DNA from: Candidatus Woesearchaeota archaeon
GTDB lineage: Archaea; Nanobdellota; Nanobdellia; Woesearchaeales; GW2011-AR4
DNA: 37,160 bases
Assembly (NCBI GenBank): GCA_016784105.1
Contig: JADHVG010000007.1
Span: 1-37,160, forward strand
Direction: 5' to 3'
In this document: piece after piece, positions 7,657-14,002 of the stretch
Layout of the letters: the number at the start of each line of letters is the position of its first letter
How positions within the stretch are numbered: position 1 is the first letter of the stretch
The notes under the pieces: generated by a model
The model's database searches: none
Told to the model about the DNA's origin: nothing
The model's input: the letters and a program-made list of their open reading frames with translations, nothing else
Position numbers and translations under genes: made by a program

Positions 7657-8283
7657 ATGGAAATAAGCCACGCAATAAACAGCATGATGCACGTGCTTCC
7701 TGAACAGGGAGAGCTCATAGACCTAGAAGGAAAACTATCATCCTTAAAACAAGTTTATGAAATACTGAAAGACGAAAATAGCGGAGCTTCCTTTGAATTC
7801 AGAGATCCTACCGGGAAGAGATTAGGCTATGCTACTGAGATGAATCCTGGAAAAAGTTATGGTCACGATCTAGTCTATGCGTTCTTGGAAGCAGGAGCTG
7901 AATTAACAGGATATATCACCAAACAAGGTCTTCCTCATGGAATTGACATGGAAGTTGCAAGACTATTCTTATCAGAAACCCAATTTAATCCTGATTCAGG
8001 ACTTGATCCAAAAACTTTTAATGAAGGAATCAGCGCAAAAATCTACGATAAAAAAGATTTATGGCACAATAGAAACTTATGGCAAGACTTTACCAGCACA
8101 TACCTAGATCAAGAAAACAGGATGAATCCTACCCTTTTAGGAAAAGGAATTGTGCTTTTGAATGGCTCACAAGATCTAACCGGAGCATTAAACAAAGCGA
8201 TAACCCAAGCAGGATTTGACCCAAAACAAATCGGAGACTATGATGTTGCTGTTTCCCCAATAAAAAAACAAATTGTTTACTGA
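7657..8283 (+). CDS. Hypothetical protein
   Basis: A 208-aa soluble protein that I do not recognise. It has no signal peptide or membrane segment. Two features stand out: a central FEFRDPTGKRLGYATEMNPG stretch, likely a beta hairpin, and a Trp/Asn-rich segment, KDLWHNRNLWQDFTS. The start ATG has no Shine-Dalgarno, but a leader with a hairpin precedes it. Base composition and codon use look like the neighbours. It stands alone between a divergent hypothetical gene and a non-coding GC-rich element. Confidence 0.65.
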   Translation: MEISHAINSMMHVLPEQGELIDLEGKLSSLKQVYEILKDENSGASFEFRDPTGKRLGYATEMNPGKSYGHDLVYAFLEAGAELTGYITKQGLPHGIDMEVARLFLSETQFNPDSGLDPKTFNEGISAKIYDKKDLWHNRNLWQDFTSTYLDQENRMNPTLLGKGIVLLNGSQDLTGALNKAITQAGFDPKQIGDYDVAVSPIKKQIVY

Positions 8284-8385
8284 TTATTTCTTCCCAAAAC
8301 TTAATTCTATTACAGTTGTTTCAGAACAAAACACCTGTTTAATGTAAAAACCTCAACATCTTGAATTCTTACCAATGAAAGAAGC

Positions 8386-8414
8386 GAGGGAGTCCAAAAA
8401 GTTCATATAATGCG
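8386..8414 (+). repeat. Repeat arm A: GAGGG-N5-AAAAAG-NN-CATATAATG
   Basis: This shares the layout GAGGG, 5-6 bases, AAAAAG, 2 bases, CRTRTAATG with the sequence at 10109-10136 (same orientation), and faces the inverted arm at 8534-8583. It forms the left end of the GC-rich hairpin element. Confidence 0.5.
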
Positions 8415-8543
8415 GAGCTAGGTGACAGAATGGCTCGTCGTCAGGCAACCCTGACAGACGAGACTTTTGCGTAGCAAAAGTTACAGGAGCATTTGGGGGT
8501 TGTGATGCCCAGAAAAGTGGACGCATCTAGCACACATTATACG
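8404..8543 (+). ncRNA. Candidate structured RNA or hairpin-rich element
   Basis: In an AT-rich background this stretch is about half G+C and folds well on paper. The outer arms CATATAATG/CATTATACG and GCTAG/CTAGC close a multibranch structure. Inside are a 12-bp stem with one bulged A (CTCGTCGTCAGG, loop CAAC, CCTGACAGACGAG; 8434-8462), a perfect 8-bp stem (ACTTTTGC, GTA, GCAAAAGT; 8463-8481) and a weaker GCAT/ATGC stem (8489-8508). A run of seven T follows at 8569-8575. A GC-rich island in an AT-rich archaeon often marks a non-coding RNA. I do not recognise it as SRP RNA, RNase P, 5S rRNA or a tRNA. Alternatively, it is a small DNA element with terminal inverted repeats. The strand is assumed from the T run. 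Confidence 0.45.
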
Positions 8544-8583
8544 CAAGCAGGCTTTGATGGACTGCGACTTTTTTTCTGACCTC
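8534..8583 (-). repeat. Repeat arm B (inverted)
   Basis: ACATTATACGC and CTTTTTTTCTGACCTC, separated by 23 bases, match in inverted orientation the sequence at 10109-10138 (GAGGGTCAGAAAAAAAG then GGCGTGTAATGT). Together they bracket the toxin-antitoxin pair and the Kazal lipoprotein gene. Confidence 0.5.
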
Positions 8584-8700
8584 AATTATATCACACAAGG
8601 GATTTTTAAGTCGTTGTGCACTCCAAAAAAGAGGCGTTTCTGTACTTTTTAAAGATAAATACGAAGATTTTTATAGGGAGAAGCCACTATTTGATTTACA

Positions 8701-8907
8701 ATGAGCGAAATGTTTGAAAAACAAATAATGGATAAATTGTTGAATTTGGAGCGAGGAATGAACTCTATGAAACAAGAAATTGATCTAATCAAGGAAAGAG
8801 TAGTTGATGATTCTACACTTAGTGATGATGATAAAAAAGCACTTGATGCAGCTTTAAAAGAACATAAAGAAGGAAAACTTTTTACTAAAGATCAAGTTTT
8901 TGATTAA
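8701..8907 (+). CDS. RelB-like antitoxin
   Basis: A 68-aa acidic, helical protein (KQIMDKLLNLERGMNSMKQE then IDLIKERVVDDSTLSDDDKK). It looks like the short archaeal RelB-type antitoxins, in which a helical N-terminus is followed by a region that wraps around the toxin. It sits immediately before a RelE/ParE-like toxin gene, with one base between its stop and the toxin ATG. A TATA-like element lies about 27 nt before its ATG, which would give a leaderless mRNA. Identification rests on size, charge and position rather than on a strong motif. Confidence 0.75.
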   Translation: MSEMFEKQIMDKLLNLERGMNSMKQEIDLIKERVVDDSTLSDDDKKALDAALKEHKEGKLFTKDQVFD

Positions 8908-8908
8908 G

Positions 8909-9175
8909 ATGGTTCAATTTCCTGCAGAATTCTCTTCGAGATCTAGAAAATATATCAAGAAGCTCGATAGCGATACAAAGTTAAGGTTAAGAGATAGAAT
9001 CGATAAACTAGAAGAAGATCCTTTTCCTTCAGAAGTAGAAAGAGTTAAGGATTACAAAGAAGGTAAGGCTTTTCGTGTTCGGGTGGGAGAACAAAGAATT
9101 CTGTATTTAGTTCAATACAATCCAAATAAGATTATTGTGTCCAAAATAGATAAGCGTTCTCGTGTTTACAATTAG
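8909..9175 (+). CDS. RelE/ParE-family toxin
   Basis: The product is about 88 aa from the ATG at 8909. The ORF track begins at a TTG at 8900 that would overlap the antitoxin, and I consider the ATG more likely. The sequence has the RelE/ParE layout: an N-terminal strand, two helices (SRSRKYIKKLDSDTKLRLRD), a basic middle (VKDYKEGKAFRVRVGEQRI) and the C-terminal strands LYLVQYNPNKIIVSKIDKRS. RelE members cleave mRNA on the ribosome and ParE members target gyrase; the basic GKAFRVRVGEQRILY core and basic C-terminus favour RelE. It is paired with the antitoxin just upstream. Confidence 0.85.
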   Translation: MVQFPAEFSSRSRKYIKKLDSDTKLRLRDRIDKLEEDPFPSEVERVKDYKEGKAFRVRVGEQRILYLVQYNPNKIIVSKIDKRSRVYN

Positions 9176-9208
9176 TATTTCTTGAAAAGTTAGTTGGCGT
9201 GGCTGAAC

Positions 9209-9232
9209 CATATAATGTACACACATTATATG
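9209..9232. repeat. Perfect inverted repeat between TA pair and Kazal gene
   Basis: CATATAATGT, ACAC, ACATTATATG: 10-bp arms with a 4-bp centre. The arms match those closing the GC-rich element at 8404/8535. It lies 34 bp after the toxin stop. It could be a terminator, an operator or a recombinase site resembling archaeal dif; the matching arms elsewhere favour a recombination or binding site. Confidence 0.55.
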
Positions 9233-9349
9233 AAAGAAATGAGGCTAAGTCTGAGGTTGAATTGGGAATTCTTTTTTAGAATATTTAGGGGCATTTAGTA
9301 AACATATTTATATATAACCTAAACTAGAAACTATAGTAGGAAGATTATT

Positions 9350-9907
9350 ATGAAAATTAAAATATTATCATTCGTATTTCTCGTCATTAGTTTGCTTATT
9401 GTTAGCGCTTGTTCAAACCAAGTTGCTAATGAGCCTGCAAAAAAAATTCCAAAGCCGTGCACAGCAGATTGGAATCCTGTCTGCGGAGTTGATGGAGTTA
9501 CATACAGTAATAAGTGCAGTGCAGGAGATATCAAAATTTCTTATGAATGGGAATGCGAAAGCGATAATCAAAATTCATGTGGGGATTTAGGGGGAAATTG
9601 GATTGATGACTCGAATGAATGCGAAGACATTTCGCAGCAAAATTGCGAAGCTTTAGGTGGGGAATTTGATGAGTGTGCTTCAGCATGTAGAAATGACCCA
9701 AATGCAGAAATATGCACCGCACAGTGTGTCCCACTCTGTAAGTTCAAAGAAGCTGCACATGTTTGCACAGAAGAAGAAAAAATGAACCAGATCTGCACAA
9801 GAGAATACATCCCCGTGTGTGGCAGCGATGAGGTTACCTATCCAACAGGATGTACGGCTTGCGCTGCTGGCGTAGATTCTTGGACAGAAGGTGAATGTCC
9901 TAGCTAA
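9350..9907 (+). CDS. Lipoprotein with two Kazal-type inhibitor domains
   Basis: A 185-aa protein with a lipobox signal (VISLLIVSAC, Cys21). Residues about 36-69 form a Kazal domain (CTADWNPVCGVDGVTYSNKC and on to YEWEC), and residues about 150-183 a second (CTREYIPVCGSDEVTYPTGC and on to TEGEC). Between them is the Cys-rich module shared with the 117-aa lipoprotein at 6441-6794. Kazal domains inhibit serine proteases by presenting a rigid loop, so this is likely a surface-tethered protease inhibitor, perhaps defensive or for contact with a host cell (inference). A TATA element near 9307-9319 and a GGAAG sequence precede the ATG. The gene sits between two inverted-repeat sites (9209-9232 and 10128-10147). 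Confidence 0.85.
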   Translation: MKIKILSFVFLVISLLIVSACSNQVANEPAKKIPKPCTADWNPVCGVDGVTYSNKCSAGDIKISYEWECESDNQNSCGDLGGNWIDDSNECEDISQQNCEALGGEFDECASACRNDPNAEICTAQCVPLCKFKEAAHVCTEEEKMNQICTREYIPVCGSDEVTYPTGCTACAAGVDSWTEGECPS

Positions 9908-10108
9908 TTTTCTAAAAAGGATACGTGTCCCTTATTAATAATTCTCAATTCAACCCTTGTTTCTCGAAGAATATAGATAGCGAGCAATGTGGCGAGCGTA
10001 ATTGTTGTCGCTTGCGACAGTTTGAATTTTTTTCTTTACAATGGAAATTGTTAGATGATTTCTTGGAGCTTTGTATGTGAAAAGAAACTCTCATCGAGAA
10101 ACTCGTAG

Positions 10109-10147
10109 AGGGTCAGAAAAAAAGGGCGTGTAATGTATATTATACGA
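10109..10147 (+). repeat. Repeat arm D with imperfect palindrome
   Basis: GAGGGTCAGAAAAAAAG is followed by CGTGTAATGTATATTATACG, an inverted repeat with 8-bp arms (7 of 8 matching). The first part is the inverted counterpart of arm B at 8534-8583. It lies just before the promoter of the 10182 gene, 340 bp before the XerA-like recombinase gene. Confidence 0.5.
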
Positions 10148-10181
10148 AGTTTTTTATATTTTGGATGAATTATACTGCAAC

Positions 10182-10496
10182 ATGTTATATGACCCAAAGA
10201 AAATAGGGGTAGAAATCACAGATATAGTCCAAAATGCTATTACAACCGGTTCTGCTCCAGTGGAAATAGGACTGGTTAACTTAAGTAACAGTGGTAGTGT
10301 GATTAAAGATAAATCATCCAACCTTGGATGGGAGATTTATGCAAAACCTGGAGAAGGACCAGAACTTAGAGTGGTTGTTCATTTTTCTGAAGCTTTTAAC
10401 ACATATTCAAAACTTAGAAGTAGATTTAAGGAATGGGGTATTGAAACGCAAAAAGGAAGATACGATTTCATAATGGATATTCCAGAAAATGATTGA
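10182..10496 (+). CDS. Hypothetical protein upstream of recombinase
   Basis: I start this gene at the ATG at 10182 (MLYDPKKIGVEI) rather than the TTG at 10161 used by the ORF track, because the TATA-like TTTTTATATTTT at about 10150-10160 is 26 nt before 10182 and would give a leaderless mRNA. The product is about 104 aa, soluble, alpha/beta, and acidic at the C-terminus. I do not recognise it. Its stop overlaps the recombinase start by 8 bp, so the two are cotranscribed and probably made in linked amounts, which suggests an accessory role to the recombinase. Confidence 0.65.
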   Translation: MLYDPKKIGVEITDIVQNAITTGSAPVEIGLVNLSNSGSVIKDKSSNLGWEIYAKPGEGPELRVVVHFSEAFNTYSKLRSRFKEWGIETQKGRYDFIMDIPEND

Positions 10497-11304
10497 AAAA
10501 CTGCAAACAGAACTCAAGATAAGAGGATTTAGTAAACAAACAATTAACTCTTATACTTTTCACAATACCAACTTCTTAGAATTTATTGATAAAAAACCGG
10601 AAGATGTGCTGAAAGATGATATCAAAGCATACATGGCCCATCTGATGTCAGAAAGAGGCCTTAAACCAAGTTCAGTAAGCCTAGCAATGAGTTCTTTGCG
10701 TTTTTTGTATGACGAAATGCTCGGGAAAGGTTTATTTGTAGGAATAAAGATGCCAAAACTAGAAAAAAAGCTTCCAATGGTCCTCACCAAAGCAGAAATC
10801 AAGCAACTTATTGAAATTATAGACAACCCTAAACATAAGTTACTGGTAAAAATGTTATATTCTTCTGGATTAAGAGTATCGGAATGTGTAAATCTTAAGG
10901 TAAAACATCTTGATCTGGAAGACAAATTCGGGTTTGTTAAAGCAGGTAAAGGAAACAAAGACCGGAACTTCATAATCTCAGGAGATCTAATACCCACTAT
11001 CAATTCCTACCTTAATGAAAGAAAAAATGAATCGAAATACTTGTTCAATGTTAAAGATAAAGCTCTAAGTACAAGACAAGCCCAAAGAATAGTAGGGGAT
11101 GCAGCCAAGAAGGCAGGAATCAAGAAAAGAGTGTTTTGTCATGCTTTGAGGAGCAGCTTCGCAACACACTTACTGGAATCAGGGACCGATATAAGGATAA
11201 TACAAGAACTGCTAGGGCATGCGAATCTGGCAACTACTCAAAGGTATACACAAGTAAGTAAAGAACAACTACGGAAAGTAAGAAGTCCGCTAGATGATTT
11301 ATAA
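10489..11304 (+). CDS. xerA: Tyrosine recombinase, XerA-like
   Basis: A 271-aa two-domain tyrosine recombinase. Residues about 1-85 are the SAM-like core-binding domain (SKQTINSYTFHNTNFLEFID). Residues 95-271 are the catalytic domain with all expected residues: Arg129 (SSGLRVSE), Lys154 (KAGKGNKDR), His218 and Arg221 (HALRSSFATHLL), His244 (LLGHANLATT) and nucleophile Tyr253 (QRYTQVS). The length fits archaeal XerA, which resolves chromosome dimers at dif. It could equally be an integrase of a small mobile element, given the toxin-antitoxin genes and inverted repeats nearby. It overlaps both neighbours by a few bases and forms a three-gene transcript with the hypothetical genes on each side. 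Confidence 0.92.
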   Translation: MIEKLQTELKIRGFSKQTINSYTFHNTNFLEFIDKKPEDVLKDDIKAYMAHLMSERGLKPSSVSLAMSSLRFLYDEMLGKGLFVGIKMPKLEKKLPMVLTKAEIKQLIEIIDNPKHKLLVKMLYSSGLRVSECVNLKVKHLDLEDKFGFVKAGKGNKDRNFIISGDLIPTINSYLNERKNESKYLFNVKDKALSTRQAQRIVGDAAKKAGIKKRVFCHALRSSFATHLLESGTDIRIIQELLGHANLATTQRYTQVSKEQLRKVRSPLDDL

Positions 11305-11782
11305 AATGGGAGAAGTAGACTACTCTAAACAAGCTCATTGGAATAAAGCTAGTGATAAAAGCAGGGTGAATAGGTTGTATGAGACGGAAAGCGATACGCG
11401 AGATGATCCTTCTATAAATGTAACAAAATTGCTTTTTACTGCAAGATATTCTGCTAATAAGGGAGATTACAAATCTATGGAATCTGATTTAGAAAACTTA
11501 AAAGATAACTCCAACTTGAGTTTCATGAATTCCATAGCAAATAAGGTTAAAGAAATAAAAAAAGTGGGATACAGAACCGCATCAAAGAGTCTTGTTTCGA
11601 GAATAAAAAAGGAATTACGAAGCCAAAATATTTCAAACGCAGATAGCATGTTGGAAGAGCTAAAACTCTGTTGTGAAGCGCTTAAAGAACAAAAATATGA
11701 TACTGAAGCATGCTATCTTGAAGTGGAAATCGATACTTCCAGAGAGTATTTAGCCGGATGGAATTCTTTAAGCAATGGGTAA
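11294..11782 (+). CDS. Hypothetical helical protein
   Basis: A 162-aa protein, almost entirely alpha-helical, with many Lys, Ser and Glu. Segments such as LLFTARYSANKGDYKSMESD and the later SMLEELKLCCEALKEQKYDT resemble TPR-like helical pairs, but the match is weak. Two starts are possible: the ATG at 11294, overlapping the recombinase by 11 bp, and the ATG at 11306 just after its stop. It is the last gene of the recombinase transcript and ends before a strong bidirectional hairpin. The function is unknown. Confidence 0.6.
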   Translation: MIYKMGEVDYSKQAHWNKASDKSRVNRLYETESDTRDDPSINVTKLLFTARYSANKGDYKSMESDLENLKDNSNLSFMNSIANKVKEIKKVGYRTASKSLVSRIKKELRSQNISNADSMLEELKLCCEALKEQKYDTEACYLEVEIDTSREYLAGWNSLSNG

Positions 11783-11868
11783 CTTATTTTCCATATTGTA
11801 AATTAATAACCCCTATTGATTAAAACTTTTAAGAAATAACTAAAAGAAATAATCAAAAAAGAAAATAG

Positions 11869-11893
11869 AAGTTTTAAGAAATACTTAAAACTT
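11869..11893. terminator. Bidirectional hairpin between convergent genes
   Basis: AAGTTTTAAG, AAATA, CTTAAAACTT is a perfect 10-bp inverted repeat between the convergent genes at 11294-11782 and 11894-12463, abutting the latter's stop codon. Part of it (TTTTAAGAAATA) also occurs as a direct repeat at 11827-11838. It is a likely terminator for both directions. Confidence 0.55.
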
Positions 11894-12463
11894 TTAATTG
11901 AAATTAACGAGCTCTTTTTGCGCAGTATCTATCATCAATATGTTTTCCTTGGCTTGTAACCTCTTAAAATCAGGATTCAATTTCAGATAAGGTGCATTGT
12001 TCACATACCTCCTTATCAAAGGAATTCCTTTACCAACTAACCTGGAAATATACTCACTCACGATATAGCTCGGAAACCCGGTTTTCTTCTCAATGTCTAT
12101 ATGGGAAACAAGACCCTTTTCATCTTCTAAAGCATAAATAACAAGAAAAACATGCTGTTCAGATTTAGTTAAAGGCTCAATGTTAAAGCTTTGCTTCTCG
12201 ACGATAAAATTGCTATTGCTTTGTAGAAATAATTCAACACTTTCCAATCGTTCAGCAATCTTTTCGACCTTGTTGTGCAGTTCATCAACACAGCCATAAT
12301 TGGTCTGGATTTCGTCTGTGTTCTGGTTAATAGCTTCTAAGTGCTCATCCAGTTCGGTTTTAACTGTTTTTAGAGCTTCTTTGAGCTCAAAGTCACTCAT
12401 TTTTGGTTTTTTAGAGAAATAGCGCTTTCTCTCCTTAAAAAAATTGTCAAATATCTTAACCAC
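11894..12463 (-). CDS. Coiled-coil plus winged-helix protein
   Basis: A 189-aa protein. Residues about 22-85 are a charged helix, probably a coiled coil (LKEALKTVKTELDEHLEAIN). Residues about 95-165 look like a winged helix (TKSEQHVFLVIYALEDEKGL, then HIDIEKKTGFPSYIVSEYIS), with a wing ending PYLKL. It has the same architecture as the 214-aa protein just upstream on the same strand. A TATA-like ATTTAAATA near 12490 indicates its own promoter. It is a DNA-binding protein that probably multimerises. It could be a transcription regulator or a partition-type DNA-binding protein; the repeat arrays beyond its neighbour make the second possibility worth testing. Confidence 0.65.
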   Translation of the reverse strand: MVKIFDNFFKERKRYFSKKPKMSDFELKEALKTVKTELDEHLEAINQNTDEIQTNYGCVDELHNKVEKIAERLESVELFLQSNSNFIVEKQSFNIEPLTKSEQHVFLVIYALEDEKGLVSHIDIEKKTGFPSYIVSEYISRLVGKGIPLIRRYVNNAPYLKLNPDFKRLQAKENILMIDTAQKELVNFN

Positions 12464-12525
12464 CCCATTTCTTTGAAATGATACGTGATTTAAATACTTT
12501 TATATTGTAGAAAATATCGATTCTA

Positions 12526-13170
12526 TTAATGCTGTTTCTGATGCTTATAGAGGTAATATTTTTGCTTTCCTCGTCGAGCAATACTTACTTCTGCTTGTTC
12601 TTCAAGCTCCTCCAGAATACGATAAAACGAGCTTTTAGAACACAAACCCTGATCAATAACTACCATTTCTTTGAGTTGTAAAGAGCTTATCTGACCATAT
12701 TTACGTATATAAGAAAATATTAAGTTTTTAACGTAATCCTTGGAATTTCGGGTTACTCTCTTCACAACTTTATCCCTGATTGTTGCTTTCCTTTGCTCTT
12801 CCAGCGTAGAAAGCCTTTTTTCTAACTCATATAGCTCCCGAGGTTTTTCTGCTGATTGAGTAGTCTGAGAAGGCTTTACGTGCATAGTGTCCATACGCTC
12901 ATTAAGCATCTTTATACGCTCCATCATGTTGTCAAAAGAATAATGGCTGTCAATAATTTTACGAATATCTTCAGGTCTTTTTGGAATGTAAGAAAGCTCT
13001 AATTGCAATTGTTTTATTGTATTTTCCTGCTGCATGTTTTTTTGGTACAAAAAATTAAGCCACTGAAAAATATTCTGAGTGTCTTTTTTAACATTTAGAA
13101 ATGACCTTTCAAGAAGCCTATGCAAATTGGATATTTTTTTGTCTGTTTTTGATCTTAATAAAGCGAACAT
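12526..13170 (-). CDS. Coiled-coil plus winged-helix protein next to repeat arrays
   Basis: A 214-aa basic protein. The N-terminal half is helical (MQQENTIKQLQLELSYI), residues about 110-130 are a strong coiled coil (ELYELEKRLSTLEEQRKATI), and residues about 145-210 form a winged helix (VKNLIFSYIRKYGQISSLQL, recognition helix around SKSSFYRILEELEE, wing ARRGKQKYYLYK). A TATA box (TTTAAATA on the minus strand, about 13189-13200) lies just before the start, and directly behind it begins an array of GGGA motifs at 11-bp spacing. A gene adjoining iterated sites commonly encodes the protein that binds them, so this is the best candidate binder (inference). It is paired with the similar 189-aa protein downstream. 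Confidence 0.68.
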   Translation of the reverse strand: MFALLRSKTDKKISNLHRLLERSFLNVKKDTQNIFQWLNFLYQKNMQQENTIKQLQLELSYIPKRPEDIRKIIDSHYSFDNMMERIKMLNERMDTMHVKPSQTTQSAEKPRELYELEKRLSTLEEQRKATIRDKVVKRVTRNSKDYVKNLIFSYIRKYGQISSLQLKEMVVIDQGLCSKSSFYRILEELEEQAEVSIARRGKQKYYLYKHQKQH

Positions 13171-13208
13171 ATCTCAATTATTATTGCCTTTTTATTTAAA
13201 TTTTTTGA

Positions 13209-13341
13209 TTTTTTTGGGAATATACTGGGACCAAATTAGGACTATTATGGAATTAATTGGGACTAAGTTATAGACGATAAATTAGATATTCTCAGGACTG
13301 ATCTGGGAATTTTATGGGAATTACTAGGGACAAAAATGGGA
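13209..13341. repeat. Double array of 11-bp GGGA repeats (2 x 5)
   Basis: GGGA or GGA motifs end at 13219, 13230, 13241, 13251 and 13262 (steps of 11, 11, 10, 11). After a 35-bp interval they resume at 13297, 13308, 13319, 13330 and 13341 (steps of 11). Typical units are ATTTTATGGGA, ATTACTAGGGA and CAAAAATGGGA. The layout, two groups of five 11-bp direct repeats with a gap, resembles parC of plasmid R1. The array lies behind the promoter of the coiled-coil/winged-helix gene. Confidence 0.6.
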
Positions 13342-13506
13342 ATAGAAAAGTATATTAAGGAAAAGGCAGATAGTAAGAAAAAAGATAAAGAAAATTTAAT
13401 GAAAAAATATAGATCAATAAAAAAAATTGATTCAGAAAAATAAATATCTTAAAAAATTAAACCATAAATTCAAAATATAAATAAAAAAATAGGAGAAATA
13501 TAATCG
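13342..13506. other. AT-rich spacer between the two arrays
   Basis: An A/T-dominated stretch with almost no G or C, between the GGGA array and the AAAAGTGAG array. A 35-codon Lys-rich frame (13336-13443) runs through it, but I do not regard it as a gene. The composition fits an easily melted segment. Confidence 0.5.
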
Positions 13507-14002
13507 AAAAGTGAGCCAAAAAATTGTTAAAAAACAGACATTTTTAGATCAAAATAGCAGAATATAGGCTAAAAGTGAGAGTTAAAACCAGGTAAAAAAT
13601 AGGATAAATGGTCAAATAGGCCTGAAAAGGACGAAAAGTGAGAGTTCATATTGGAGAAATAGGCCAAAAATGGCTAAAATAGAGGCTAAATGATGAAAAG
13701 TGAGAGTTCAATAAGGTCGAAAAAGGCACTTGAGATGATACTATCTCGGCTTAAGGTGTTCCAAGACCCAAAAGTGAGACTTGAACAGTACCCTACTGAT
13801 CCGGAGATAGCAGCAGAGATACTGTGGAACATGCACATGCGCAAGGATATAGGAAAAGTGAGTGTTGATCTGGGGTGTGGGACTGGGATGTTGGGCATAG
13901 GTATGCTGTTATTAGCAAAAGTGAGAGTTTTCATGATTGATATGGATGAAGACGCACTAAAAGTAGCTAAAGAGAACCTTGCAACAGTGGAAAGTGAGTA
14001 TA
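13507..14002 (+). repeat. Helically phased AAAAGTGAGAGTT array
   Basis: Eight copies of AAAAGTGAG (consensus AAAAGTGAGAGTT; the last copy begins GAAAGTGAG) start at 13507, 13571, 13634, 13696, 13770, 13854, 13917 and 13990. The steps are 64, 63, 62, 74, 84, 63 and 73 bp, each within 0.1 turn of a whole number of 10.5-bp helical turns. Three copies are upstream of the METTL5-like gene and five lie inside its coding sequence in two different reading frames, so the pattern is not a protein repeat. All copies are on the plus strand. Confidence 0.8.

Larger units (their letters stand above)
8284..8700. other. Intergenic region with GC-rich structured element
   Basis: No gene is visible. The core, 8404-8543, is far richer in G+C than its surroundings and is described separately. 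It is followed by an arm CTTTTTTTCTGACCTC (8568-8583). The 3' part contains the promoter of the toxin-antitoxin pair (ATTTTTATAGG, about 27 nt before the ATG at 8701). Confidence 0.6.

Noticed and set aside
8404-8543. Known RNA (SRP RNA, RNase P RNA, 5S, tRNA) for the GC-rich element
   Set aside because: The conserved signatures of these RNAs (for example the SRP helix 8 GGAAG/AGCA core or the RNase P ACAGAA 3' region in its proper place) are not found in the right arrangement.
13336-13443. 35-codon Lys-rich ORF between the two arrays
   Set aside because: It lies in A-rich DNA where open frames are common, overlaps the last GGGA repeat and lacks a ribosome-binding site.
13507-14002. CRISPR array interpretation of the phased repeats
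   Set aside because: The repeat is only 9-13 bases, the spacing varies in steps of whole helical turns, the array overlaps a conserved gene, and no cas genes are present.
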